Source: Neolewinella agarilytica (GTDB lineage Bacteria; Bacteroidota; Bacteroidia; Chitinophagales; Saprospiraceae). Taken from it: 64,000 nucleotides of DNA. The notes beneath the pieces are model-generated. The model was given only the letters and a program-made list of their open reading frames with translations, did not search any database and was not told the origin of the DNA. Shown here piece by piece: positions 34,819 to 42,665 of this stretch. The position numbers and the translations under genes are program-made. The stretch lies in assembly GCF_900110645.1 (NCBI RefSeq), contig NZ_FOFB01000002.1:186001-250000 (forward strand), given 5' to 3'. How positions within the stretch are numbered: the stretch's first letter is position 1; each line of letters opens with the position of its first letter.

Positions 34819-35733
34819 CTACTCTACGATCACCCGATTACCCACTAAGTTAGGTTCAAAATTCAGGGGGGCAAATAATTCGACTAGTGCTTTTTCAAGA
34901 TTATCATTGGTGAAACGACTGCTGGCGAGTTCTGTGTCATCAAAAGCAGGTGGAAGATTAAAGGTTACCTGATACTGTCGCTCGAATTCCGCGAAAATTT
35001 CGGACAGTGGCCGGTTCTGGAAGTAAGAATGACCATTGAGCCAGTCCAGGGTTTCTTCCCGCGTGGAGCGATTGTTCGCCACGGTACCATCCGGCAGCAG
35101 GCTGACGGATTCTCCGGCAGTAAGTGGGTGAGCCATTGACTGGCCGGAGAATTGAACGCTCACTTTTCCGGTCTGGCAGGCGACCCGCATTTCCTGCCCA
35201 CGTTCGTAGACGTTGAAACTGGTGCCGAGTACAGTGACGGTGCCCAACTCCGTGGTGACGACGAAGGGAACGTCCTTTTTTTCGACTTCGAAAAAGGCTT
35301 CTCCGCTAAGGGTGGCGGCACGGGTTTCGCCTTCCAAAAAGGACAGTTTGCTGCTTGCGTTGAGTTGTACACTTGATCCATCAGCCAGCAGGTGTTTACC
35401 GGTTTCTTCGTAGTGGTCTCCGGCTTTCGGTAGTAGGAACCAGGCGGCGAGTAGTAGTGTGACGGCCGCCGCAGCGTACCATGCCCAACGATAATGAGGG
35501 CGCTGACGCAGGGGCAGGGTTCTGGTTTTAGCAGCAGTGGCGCGTCTGGCTTTGAGGCGCGCCAGCTCCGCGCGCGCGTCGTAGTCTGGTGCCCGCAGCT
35601 GGCTGGATAGCTGGGCGATGCGCTCGTAGTCCGCAAAGTCCGGCCGCTCCCGCAAAGCTTTTTCTTCGGCGGGGCTCAGCTCACCGCTGAGCCAGCGGGC
35701 GAGGAGGGTTTCGTCTTGGAAGGATGGTTCCAT
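34819..35733 (-). CDS. FecR-family anti-sigma / signal transducer
   Basis: 304 aa. Cytoplasmic N-terminal helical domain (LARWLSGELSPAEEKALRERPDFADYERI), one membrane helix (YRWAWYAAAAVTLLLAAWFLLP, about 88-110), then the periplasmic FecR domain (GKHLLADGSSVQLNASSKLSFL, TLSGEAFFEVEKKDVPFVVTTELGTVTVLGTSFNVYERGQEMRVACQTGKVSV) and a C-terminal secretin/STN-like segment (NRPLSEIFAEFERQYQVTFNL). Holds the ECF sigma inactive, or activates it, in response to the loaded receptor. Middle gene of sigma-FecR-receptor; the sigma gene lies 131 bp upstream with two hairpins between. Confidence 0.93.
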   Translation of the reverse strand: MEPSFQDETLLARWLSGELSPAEEKALRERPDFADYERIAQLSSQLRAPDYDARAELARLKARRATAAKTRTLPLRQRPHYRWAWYAAAAVTLLLAAWFLLPKAGDHYEETGKHLLADGSSVQLNASSKLSFLEGETRAATLSGEAFFEVEKKDVPFVVTTELGTVTVLGTSFNVYERGQEMRVACQTGKVSVQFSGQSMAHPLTAGESVSLLPDGTVANNRSTREETLDWLNGHSYFQNRPLSEIFAEFERQYQVTFNLPPAFDDTELASSRFTNDNLEKALVELFAPLNFEPNLVGNRVIVE

Positions 35734-35776
35734 GGTTTCTTTTTTTCTTTCCTGGCTGTGGGCCGGGACTTTATCT

Positions 35777-35855
35777 TTCCCGGACTACAGCGATTGCTTT
35801 GCAATCGTCTTTCGTCCGGGGTTAAGGATGTTTGATCCCGCAGTACTGCGGGATC
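35777..35855. other. Two hairpins between the ECF sigma and fecR genes
   Basis: A nested inverted repeat (CCCGGAC ... GTCCGGG enclosing CGATTGC TTT GCAATCG) at about 35777-35819, and a 22-bp perfect palindrome at 35834-35855 beginning GATCCCGCAGT. They sit in the 131-bp gap of an otherwise compact operon, so they could attenuate or process the transcript; no T-run follows. Confidence 0.55.
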
Positions 35856-35864
35856 AGGAGGAGA

Positions 35865-36386
35865 TTAAATTTTAGCATGAAGTTCCCGCAGCGTCACCAG
35901 CGCCCGGTGCATTCGTTTCTCCACGGCCTTCTGGCTAATGTTAAGGAGCTCGGCAATCTCCCGATACTTAAGGCCGTCGATGCGGTTAAGGAGGAAGACT
36001 TCGCGGGCGCCTTCGGGGAGCCCGGCAATGGCAGCCTCCAACTGCTCACGAAATTCTTTCTCTTCCAGCTGGTGCTCCGGGGAGGCAACAACAGAAGTTA
36101 GCCCTTCCTGCCGCCATTCGTATTTACGGACCACCTTCGCCCGTTCCCCCAGCTTAAAGACCAGGTTTTCGCCCACCCGGAAGAGCCAGGCTTTCGCTTT
36201 GTCCGGTAAGACTTTGCCACAGTTCTCCCAGAGTTTTAGGAAGGACTCCTGCACCAGGTCGGCCGCCTGCTCCGCATCGCCACAACGATAATAGAGGAAG
36301 TTCCTCAGTCGTGGAGCCAGGCTCAGGAAGGTGCTGTCAAAGACCGTCTGGTCGCAAACACCATTATTATATTGTTCTTTTTCCAT
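35865..36386 (-). CDS. ECF sigma factor (FecI-like)
   Basis: 173 aa from ATG 36386 (MEKEQYNNGVCDQTVFDSTF). Region 2 (LAPRLRNFLYYRCGDAEQAADLVQESFLKLWEN ... DKAKAWLFRVGENLVFKLGER) and region 4 helix-turn-helix (LEAAIAGLPEGAREVFLLNRIDGLKYREIAELLNISQKAVEKRMHRALVTLREL) are both complete. First gene of the sigma-FecR-TonB receptor cassette, so it is expected to switch on that receptor when ligand is bound. A poor -7 match (TACCTTCT) lies about 20 bp upstream. Confidence 0.93.
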   Translation of the reverse strand: MEKEQYNNGVCDQTVFDSTFLSLAPRLRNFLYYRCGDAEQAADLVQESFLKLWENCGKVLPDKAKAWLFRVGENLVFKLGERAKVVRKYEWRQEGLTSVVASPEHQLEEKEFREQLEAAIAGLPEGAREVFLLNRIDGLKYREIAELLNISQKAVEKRMHRALVTLRELHAKI

Positions 36387-36530
36387 GGCTTTAAAAAAAA
36401 TGATAGTAGAAGGTAGGGTAAATTTAGGGGAAGGGATTTGGTAGAGTGAAGTGCGGCCGTTGCCGCGCATCTCTCATTACCCTTAACCGGGAGTTCGCGT
36501 TTTACCCGACCTCCCACATCGATAAATGTC

Positions 36531-37439
36531 ATGATTCGTATTCCCAAAATTCTTTCTCTCCTTTTAGTTGCCCTTTGTTGCGCCTTTGTATTCACGTCCT
36601 GTGACGAAGATCAGTTCCAGGAAGAAACCCTGATTGATGTAGTTACTGAAGAAGATCTACCCATCCTGTTAGAAGCAGCCCTTTTACCTCCTCCGGCGGA
36701 CCCTACGGAAACCGACCCGGATGATGAGCGGACACCCTGCTTCCGTTTCGTCTACCCCATCGAGTTGGTATTGCGCAACGGTACCGTGCTGACCGCTGAA
36801 AACGGGGAGGAACTACGCGGCTTTGTCAGCCGCATCCGTACCAATAACCTGCGTGCCAATTTCGTCTATCCTTTCGATGTGGAACTCGCTAACGGAAACA
36901 CCCTGACGCTGCTCCGCTTCAACGAATTCCGCCGCCTGCGGGCTTTCTGCGATGCCCGCGACAGTGCCGGCGATGAGCCTTGCTTTACCTACAACTACCC
37001 CATCGGTATCACCGTCGATGGCGAATCCGTAACCGTCAACAGCGGCGCCGAATGGCGGGAAACCCTGCGCGCTGCCGGCCGCGATGCCGTTATCCGTATT
37101 AACTACCCCATCAGCGTCAATTTTGAAAACCGCGACCGGGCGCTGATCATCCGCAACGCCGCCCAGCACGCCCGCCTGCGGTATGCCTGTGGGCACTTTG
37201 ACCGGGACGAAGACGGAACGCCCTGCTTCCGCTTCAACTACCCCGTAAGCCTGACCATTGATGGAGAGCTTACGGAAGTTGATAACGCTGCAGATTGGCT
37301 ACGGACTATCATCACTGCCGGCCGCGATGCCGATGTGCGCTTCGCCTTCCCGGTTACCATTACCCTCAATGACTCCCAGGAGGAAATCATCGTCGAAAGC
37401 CGCGAAGGCTGGAGAGCGGTGCGGGGGCTCTGTGAATAG
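36531..37439 (+). CDS. Lipoprotein of three Cys-bounded repeats, unknown
   Basis: 302 aa. Signal with lipobox (MIRIPKILSLLLVALCCAFV, then FTSC; Cys24). After an acidic linker come three tandem ~70-residue repeats, each opened by a Pro-Cys-Phe and closed by a Cys: Cys70-Cys140, Cys151-Cys220, Cys232-Cys301. Each repeat holds two similar halves built round a [FY]-x-[YF]-P-[IVF] strand (FRFVYPIELVLRNG / NFVYPFDVELANG). The spacing implies one disulfide per repeat in an extracytoplasmic beta structure. No family named. Divergent from the FecI-like cassette and upstream of a second TonB receptor, but it has its own terminator. Confidence 0.78.
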   Translation: MIRIPKILSLLLVALCCAFVFTSCDEDQFQEETLIDVVTEEDLPILLEAALLPPPADPTETDPDDERTPCFRFVYPIELVLRNGTVLTAENGEELRGFVSRIRTNNLRANFVYPFDVELANGNTLTLLRFNEFRRLRAFCDARDSAGDEPCFTYNYPIGITVDGESVTVNSGAEWRETLRAAGRDAVIRINYPISVNFENRDRALIIRNAAQHARLRYACGHFDRDEDGTPCFRFNYPVSLTIDGELTEVDNAADWLRTIITAGRDADVRFAFPVTITLNDSQEEIIVESREGWRAVRGLCE

Positions 37440-37462
37440 ATTTAATTCCTGACCTGTTACTC

Positions 37463-37495
37463 AGCGCGATCGGATCCCTTCCGGTCGCGCTTTTT
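37463..37495 (+). terminator. Terminator of the three-repeat lipoprotein gene
   Basis: AGCGCGATCGG (37463-37473) pairs along its whole length with CCGGTCGCGCT (37481-37491, one G-T pair), loop 7 nt, followed by TTTTT. It starts 24 bp after the stop codon. Confidence 0.85.
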
Positions 37496-37881
37496 AATTT
37501 CCGGCTGCCTCTGCAGGGCTGTTTTCCAAAGGAGCGGGAAGAGAAGTGGGAGGAGCGACCCTCCCGCTGAGAGACTAAAGCCCAGCCGTCATACCAAAAA
37601 TGGTAATAGGACGATGTTAAACAGTAGTGCAGTTTTTCTTGCTCAGTAAGTCTCTCTCCTTTCTCCTTTTCTCCTCCGACTCCTCCGGAAAATAGAAGTA
37701 CTTACGATTTCTCCACATTCCCTTCTTTCCCTATGCAACGGGCCTCAGGCCCGAAAAAGAAAGAACATTGCACCTGCGTCCGCGCCATGTTATATCCAGT
37801 CAAAAAGAAGTTTTAACGCCTTTGCTCAATCAAAATCGATTCTCGAACGTATTACAGAGACCGACCCCAAAATTCAGCTTA
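37496..37881. other. Intergenic region with purine/pyrimidine pair and repeat motif
   Basis: Purine tract from 37519 (TTTTCCAAAGGAGCGGGAAG) and pyrimidine tract 37650-37695 (ending GACTCCTCCGGAAAA) form a loose inverted pair like that at 25599-25733. CGGGCCTCAGGCCCG at 37739-37753 is a small hairpin. GCACCTGCGTCCGCGCC at 37770-37786 is a dispersed-motif copy. No gene is visible; the receptor promoter must lie here, but I could not place a convincing -7 box. Confidence 0.5.
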
Positions 37882-40266
37882 ATGCAACGATTTTTACTCC
37901 TCTGTTCTCTCTTCTTCGTGATGGCGGGCAGTCTCGCCGCCCAAACCCGGGTAACCGTCAAAGGCTACGTTCGGGACGCCACCAACGGGGAGACCCTGAT
38001 TGGCGCAACGGTCTTCCTGGATGGAACGACCAAAGGGACGACCACCAACGAATATGGATTCTACTCTTTAACGGTAGATCCCGGAAATTATACCCTGGTA
38101 TCCTCTTACCTCGGGTTTGAGGATCAGCGGAAGGACGTTGAGCTGGTCGGCAATTTTACCGTTGACTTTGAACTGGGCGAAGCCGGCACCCTGCTCAACG
38201 AAGTCGTCGTCGTTGCCGAAGAAGAAGACCAGAACGTCCGCGAAGTACAGATGAGCGTGGAAAACCTCGACATGGGCACCATCGAACGCCTGCCGGCCCT
38301 GCTGGGTGAGGTAGACGTTCTTCGTTCCATTCAGCTGCTGCCGGGAGTAACCTCCGTAGGGGAAGGCGCCGCCGGATTCAACGTTCGCGGTGGTTCTATT
38401 GACCAGAACCTGGTGGTGCTGGATGAGGCTCCGGTCTTCAACTCCAGCCACCTGTTCGGTTTCTTCTCCGTCTTTAATCCCGATGCAGTGAAAAACGTGA
38501 AGCTCTACAAAGGAGGGATTCCGGCCCGCTACGGTGGTCGCCTGTCGTCCATTCTTGATGTGCGAATGAAGGAAGGAAACAGTAAGCAGTTCGAAGCTCA
38601 GGGTGGCATTGGCACCATCTTTAGCCGTCTTAGCCTGGAGGCTCCGATTGTGAAAGATAAATCGTCTTTCCTCGTGGCGGGACGCCGCTCTTACATCGAT
38701 GTGTTGGCTGCGCCCTTCCTGAGTGGAGACCTGGACGGTACGCAGCTAAACTTCTACGATCTAACCCTGAAGACCAATTACCGCTTCAGCGATAAAGACC
38801 AGATTTTCTTGTCCGGTTACCTGGGGCGCGACGTTTTCCGGCCCAGTGATGCCGGCGGTTTTGATTGGGGTAATACCACTACGACCTTCCGCTGGAACCA
38901 CCTGTTTAATGATCGCCTGTTCAGCAACCTGACCTTTTACTACAGCGATTATGACTACGCCATCCTCTTCGGGGATGACCCGGAAGAGGACGCTTTTGAC
39001 TGGAATGCGAGTATTGTTAACCTGAGTGCAAAGCCGGAATTCAGCTACTTCATCACACCAGAGAATATCCTCCGTTTTGGTGGCCAGGGTATTTATTACC
39101 GCTTTGAGCCAGCCAACGCCGTAGCGGTGAGCGACGGTGTGGAGATAGACATCTCCGTAGCCAACCAGTGGGCGACGGAGTCGAGCGTCTTCGTGGAAAA
39201 CGAACTTTCACTCTTCGAGAATAAGATAAAACTGAACTACGGCCTGCGCCTCAGCCACTTTGCTTACCTGGGCGGGCGGCGGATCTACGAATTCGGCGAC
39301 GCTCCGGCGGAGGGCTTTGCCCGCCCGCTTACCGGCTTCCGTACCTCTGAGCGTGGTGAAACGATCAAGACCTGGCTGAACCTGGAGCCGCGGGCGGCGC
39401 TGCAGCTCCAGCTCTCTCCCACCAGCTCCTTCAAGGCCAGTTATCAGCGCACGGCCCAATACATCCACTTGCTCAGTAATACGACGGCTTCGATTCCGCT
39501 GGACATCTGGACGCCCAGCACGAACAACATCGACCCCCAACTGGCCGATCAGTTCGCCATTGGCTACTTCCGTAACTTCAAGGACAATATGTATGAGGCC
39601 AGCTTTGAAACCTACTATAAAGATTTCAAGCAGCTGGCTGACTTCGTCGACGGCGCGGACCTGGTGCTGAATGAGCTGGTGGAAGGGCAGATCGTAGAAG
39701 GGGAAGGCCGCGCTTATGGCGCCGAACTACAAATAAAAAAGGTAAAAGGCCGCTTCAATGGCTGGCTCAGTTACACCCTGGCGCGTACCGAACGGTTGAC
39801 GCCGGGCTTGAACAACAACGACTGGTACCCCAGCCGGTTTGACCAGACGCATAACTTCAATCTGACGGGCTTCTACGATCTCAATGAACGCATCACCTTC
39901 AGTGCTACCTTCGTGTATAACACGGGTACGCCCGTTACCCTGGCCAGCGCTGGTTACTACCAGTTGGGCTACTTTATCCCACACGTGGAAGACGGTAAAC
40001 GGAATAACTTCCGCATTCCGGATTATCATCGCCTCGATGTTTCCATGACGCTTAATCCGAAGAAAGAAAAGGCCAATAAACGCTGGCAGGGCCAGTGGAT
40101 CTTCGGCGTTTATAACCTCTACAATCGGCGTAATGCCTTCACCGTTTCCGGGACCCAGAGTGAAGGGCGGCCTATCCTCGGACAGCCCATCATGACCGAG
40201 GCCAACAAGCTGAGTGTGATCGGTAATTTCATCCCCAGTGTGAGCTATAACTTCAAATTCAAGTAG
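37882..40266 (+). CDS. TonB-dependent receptor with carboxypeptidase-like N-terminal domain
   Basis: 794 aa from ATG 37882 (MQRFLLLCSLFFVMAGSLAAQ, a clean signal peptide). A CarboxypepD_reg/CNA-B-like domain follows (VKGYVRDATNGETLIGATVFLDGTTKGTTTNEYGFYSLTV), then a TonB plug (LLGEVDVLRSIQLLPGVTSVGEGAAGFNVRGGSIDQNLVVLDEAPVFNSSHLFGFFSVFN) and a ~560-residue outer-membrane barrel ending FIPSVSYNFKFK. Active importer, substrate unknown. No STN domain, so it is not a FecR-type signaller. The next gene is a DUF4249 lipoprotein, the usual partner of this receptor type in Bacteroidota. Confidence 0.92.
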   Translation: MQRFLLLCSLFFVMAGSLAAQTRVTVKGYVRDATNGETLIGATVFLDGTTKGTTTNEYGFYSLTVDPGNYTLVSSYLGFEDQRKDVELVGNFTVDFELGEAGTLLNEVVVVAEEEDQNVREVQMSVENLDMGTIERLPALLGEVDVLRSIQLLPGVTSVGEGAAGFNVRGGSIDQNLVVLDEAPVFNSSHLFGFFSVFNPDAVKNVKLYKGGIPARYGGRLSSILDVRMKEGNSKQFEAQGGIGTIFSRLSLEAPIVKDKSSFLVAGRRSYIDVLAAPFLSGDLDGTQLNFYDLTLKTNYRFSDKDQIFLSGYLGRDVFRPSDAGGFDWGNTTTTFRWNHLFNDRLFSNLTFYYSDYDYAILFGDDPEEDAFDWNASIVNLSAKPEFSYFITPENILRFGGQGIYYRFEPANAVAVSDGVEIDISVANQWATESSVFVENELSLFENKIKLNYGLRLSHFAYLGGRRIYEFGDAPAEGFARPLTGFRTSERGETIKTWLNLEPRAALQLQLSPTSSFKASYQRTAQYIHLLSNTTASIPLDIWTPSTNNIDPQLADQFAIGYFRNFKDNMYEASFETYYKDFKQLADFVDGADLVLNELVEGQIVEGEGRAYGAELQIKKVKGRFNGWLSYTLARTERLTPGLNNNDWYPSRFDQTHNFNLTGFYDLNERITFSATFVYNTGTPVTLASAGYYQLGYFIPHVEDGKRNNFRIPDYHRLDVSMTLNPKKEKANKRWQGQWIFGVYNLYNRRNAFTVSGTQSEGRPILGQPIMTEANKLSVIGNFIPSVSYNFKFK

Positions 40267-40286
40267 ATCAATCGAAGCTTTCTTTG

Positions 40287-40308
40287 GGCGCGAACGCGGG
40301 TGCAAAGG
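40287..40308 (-). repeat. Solo copy of the dispersed GC-rich motif
   Basis: GGGCGCGAACGCGGGTGCAA followed by AG, between the receptor and its DUF4249 partner. Together with 37770-37786 it brackets the receptor gene in outward-facing orientation, the reverse of the close pairs elsewhere. Confidence 0.5.
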
Positions 40309-40467
40309 AAGTTTTTAGCAGCAGTGAATACCGTTTATCAGTCATTTTACGGTTCCCGCATACTTGCCCAAAATCATAACCGAAGGGTCACCCCTCTCCT
40401 TCGGACAGGAGCCGGGGGAGAGGTTTTAACTATCTCTTTCGGATTCAAAAAATCATCTGTTTCAGCT

Positions 40468-41364
40468 ATGAAAAAGTTACTTCTTCTTCTCGCTTTATCT
40501 TTTTCTCTTTTCCACTGTACCGACCCCGTCGACCTGCCCAGCCGGTTTGAAGAACCGGAACTGGTGGTGGAAGCCTGGCTGACGAATAAATCGGAGCCCC
40601 AAACCATCCTTCTGACGGAGAGCCAGGATTACTACGCCAACCGCCTGCCCACGCCGGTAACCGGCGCTCAGGTCATCGTCTGCGAAACGGTGGATGCCAC
40701 CCCGACGAGCAACTGCTTCGTCTTCGAAGACGAAGGCGAAGGCCGCTACGTCTGGACGCCCGCCCCCGGCGAAACCATCGGGGAGGTAGGGACAGAATTC
40801 GGTCTTGGTGTCCAACGGGGAGAGGAGCAATATACTTCGGTGACCACTATGAACCGAACGGCCATCATTGATTCCATCAGCTTTCAGTTTGAGGAGGCTT
40901 CAATTGGTAATGATGAAGGTATTTATGCTCAATTGTATGCCCGGGATCAGGTAGGGATTGGTGATGCTTACCTGATTCGTACCCGTATTAACGATACCTT
41001 GTTGTTGCGCCCCTTTGAGTTGTCCAGCGTCTATGATGCCACTTTTGATCCCGGCACGGAGACGGACGGGATTACCTTCATTTTTCCCATTCGCTTTAGC
41101 ATTAATAAACTGGACGATGATGGGGCACCCATACCGTTGGTAGAGGGAGATAAAGTAGAAGTGGAAGTCTGGTCGTTGAGCCAGGAAGCTTTCTTTTTCC
41201 TCAACGTTGCCGGAGATCAGATCGTCAACGGAGGGAGCGGTCTTTTTGATATCCCCGTCGTTAGTTCCCCCGGTAATGTTTTCAACGTAGATAGCGGAGA
41301 ACGTGCGCTCGGTGTCTTTAATGTAGCAGCAATAGCGGCGGCGGAACGGACGCTGGAGGAGTAG
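40468..41364 (+). CDS. DUF4249 family lipoprotein
   Basis: 298 aa from ATG 40468 (MKKLLLLLALSFSLFHCTDPVDL; lipobox Cys17). The mature region shows the DUF4249 pattern: ELVVEAWLTNKSEPQTILLTESQDYY, TGAQVIVCE, GRYVWTPAPG, YTSVTTMNRTAIIDSISFQ, VEVWSLSQEAFFFLN, SPGNVFNV...LGVFNVAAI. Outer-membrane lipoprotein, encoded 201 bp after the TonB receptor, and probably its surface or periplasmic accessory; function not established. The TAG stop is part of a repeated 3' element (41359-41387). Confidence 0.88.
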   Translation: MKKLLLLLALSFSLFHCTDPVDLPSRFEEPELVVEAWLTNKSEPQTILLTESQDYYANRLPTPVTGAQVIVCETVDATPTSNCFVFEDEGEGRYVWTPAPGETIGEVGTEFGLGVQRGEEQYTSVTTMNRTAIIDSISFQFEEASIGNDEGIYAQLYARDQVGIGDAYLIRTRINDTLLLRPFELSSVYDATFDPGTETDGITFIFPIRFSINKLDDDGAPIPLVEGDKVEVEVWSLSQEAFFFLNVAGDQIVNGGSGLFDIPVVSSPGNVFNVDSGERALGVFNVAAIAAAERTLEE

Positions 41365-41387
41365 TTTGTACCGCCGACTTCAGTCGG
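41359..41387 (+). repeat. Stop-codon-containing 3' hairpin element, copy 1
   Basis: 29 bp beginning GAGTAGTTTGTACC and ending in the hairpin CCGAC TTCA GTCGG, identical to the reverse complement of 42637-42665. The TAG inside is the stop codon of the DUF4249 gene. A degenerate, oppositely oriented relative (CGCCGACTTCTGTAGG on the minus strand) lies at 41403-41418, just past the stop of the next gene. Confidence 0.8.
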
Positions 41388-41428
41388 TGGAGTATAGTTT
41401 TCACCTACAGAAGTCGGCGATACCAACC

Positions 41429-41797
41429 TTACTTCCAGTCGCTACACATCATCCCGTTTCGGCTGATGAGGATAACCTGTTGGCGGACGACGTCCCCTTT
41501 CTTTACACTAAGAAGGTAACGGCCATTCTTAAGTTTCTCCATGCCCAGCTTGTAGCTGTAACCATTGCGCTTGCGGATCTTGTCGCGGTAAACCTCCCGG
41601 TCGCGGTCCAGGTCGATGAGCGTGAAGTAGGTGGATGCCTGGTTGAGGTTAGCAATGATTACTTCCAGGTCATTCCCGGCGATCTCGCTACGGACGATGA
41701 GTGGGTTGGTATACTTGCCGTCGTTGCCGCTATCGGCGAAAGCTGGCGTAGTGGCAAACAGGCAAATGGCAAAACAGGCGAAAATTAACTTTTTCAT
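41429..41797 (-). CDS. Small secreted protein, paralogue A
   Basis: 122 aa with signal peptide (MKKLIFACFAICLFATTPAFA). Mature part about 100 aa, beta-rich, with the shared block RNGYSYKLGMEKLKNGRYLLSVKKGDVVRQQVILIS and the end MMCSDWK. It is about 60% identical by eye to the neighbouring 119-aa protein at 42036-42395. The fold looks like the DUF3244/T9SS-sorting-like beta-sandwich found in small secreted Bacteroidota proteins, which is a guess. Separate promoter and terminator sections for the two copies suggest independent transcription. Confidence 0.75.
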   Translation of the reverse strand: MKKLIFACFAICLFATTPAFADSGNDGKYTNPLIVRSEIAGNDLEVIIANLNQASTYFTLIDLDRDREVYRDKIRKRNGYSYKLGMEKLKNGRYLLSVKKGDVVRQQVILISRNGMMCSDWK

Positions 41798-41908
41798 GGC
41801 GGGTTGAATTTTGGGTTAGTTGTAATACGTTTTCAGTAGCTTCATTTGGGAGGGGAGAAAAAGGTTACCTATTGGTGAAAAAAAGATGGAGGGATTAGTC
41901 CAGGGCAC

Positions 41909-41970
41909 AAAAAAGCGATCAGCGAAGAGCAGTCAATGCCGTTGGGCCTGACCGTTCTTCGCTGATCGCT
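41909..41970 (-). terminator. Perfect-stem terminator between the two paralogues
   Basis: AGCGATCAGCGAAGA (41914-41928) pairs perfectly over 15 bp with 41956-41970, 27-nt loop. The minus-strand T-run is at 41909-41914 (six T). An A-run on the other side makes it bidirectional in principle. Confidence 0.85.
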
Positions 41971-42035
41971 AAAAACGTTACACTGTACTAGACGTAGTCA
42001 AACACCCCAACAGACGAGGGGGATGACCACTGTCA

Positions 42036-42395
42036 TTACTTCCAGTCGCTACACATCATCCCCTGATCAGAAATGAGGATGACCTGCTGGCGTATCACAT
42101 CACCTTTTTTGACGGCGAGCAGGTAACGTCCATTCTTGAGCTTGTCAAGGGCCAGCTTGTAGCTGTAGCCGTTGTGCTTGCGAATGAAGTCAGTGAATAC
42201 CTTCTTCTTACGATCAAGACGGGTAAGTGAAAGGGTAGTGGTTTGTTGTTCCAGGTTCGCCAGTACTATTTCCAGCCCGCCTTCTGCCACCTGGCTGCGC
42301 ACGATGAGTGGCTCATGTGGATTGTCAGAATTAGCGAAAACCGGGCTTGCTGCGAAAAGGAATAAGGCGAAAACGGAAAAAATCAGCTTTTTCAT
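42036..42395 (-). CDS. Small secreted protein, paralogue B
   Basis: 119 aa with signal peptide (MKKLIFSVFALFLFAASPVFA). Shares with paralogue A the signal region, the PLIVRS-[EQ]-[IV]-A motif after the cleavage site, HNGYSYKLALDKLKNGRYLLAVKKGD and the C-terminal GMMCSDWK. The two genes lie in tandem in the same orientation, 238 bp apart, as expected for a local duplication. Differences are spread over the sequence, so both appear to be kept under selection. No function assigned. Confidence 0.75.
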   Translation of the reverse strand: MKKLIFSVFALFLFAASPVFANSDNPHEPLIVRSQVAEGGLEIVLANLEQQTTTLSLTRLDRKKKVFTDFIRKHNGYSYKLALDKLKNGRYLLAVKKGDVIRQQVILISDQGMMCSDWK

Positions 42396-42531
42396 GGTTC
42401 AGGTTATTAAATTGATAAACAGTGGGTTAAATGCTTTGTAATTAGTGACGACAAAGGTCCGCCCTGGGTTGCACTCAAAAATTATTTAACGATAAAAAGG
42501 ATGTTAAGATCGACGAATGGGGGTGAACCGC

Positions 42532-42627
42532 CAGGGTAATCGCAATCTCTCCGCCGAAACGCTCAAAGGTCCCGCAATACAGCGGGACGCTTTGAGATCC
42601 GCATTACCCGAGCTTGCGATTACCCTG
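42532..42627. repeat. 96-bp nested palindrome
   Basis: Outer arms CAGGGTAATCGCAA (42532-42545) and TTGCGATTACCCTG (42614-42627) are perfect inverted repeats; inside, CTCAAAG/CTTTGAG and GTCCCGC/GCGGGAC pair again. Related by sequence to the element in the TonB receptor gene at 34606-34790. It lies between the UbiX stop and paralogue B. Confidence 0.8.
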
Positions 42628-42636
42628 TTTGAATCG

Positions 42637-42665
42637 CCGACTGAAGTCGGCGGTACAAACTACTC
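42637..42665 (-). repeat. Stop-codon-containing 3' hairpin element, copy 2
   Basis: Reverse complement identical over 29 bp to 41359-41387. The TAG within it is the stop codon of ubiX (42660-42662). Directly downstream follows the 96-bp palindrome. Confidence 0.8.

Noticed and set aside
37770-40308. Second TonB receptor as a transposon bounded by the motif copies
   Set aside because: The two copies face the opposite way from the tight pairs, the gene is normal in composition and has its usual DUF4249 partner outside the interval.
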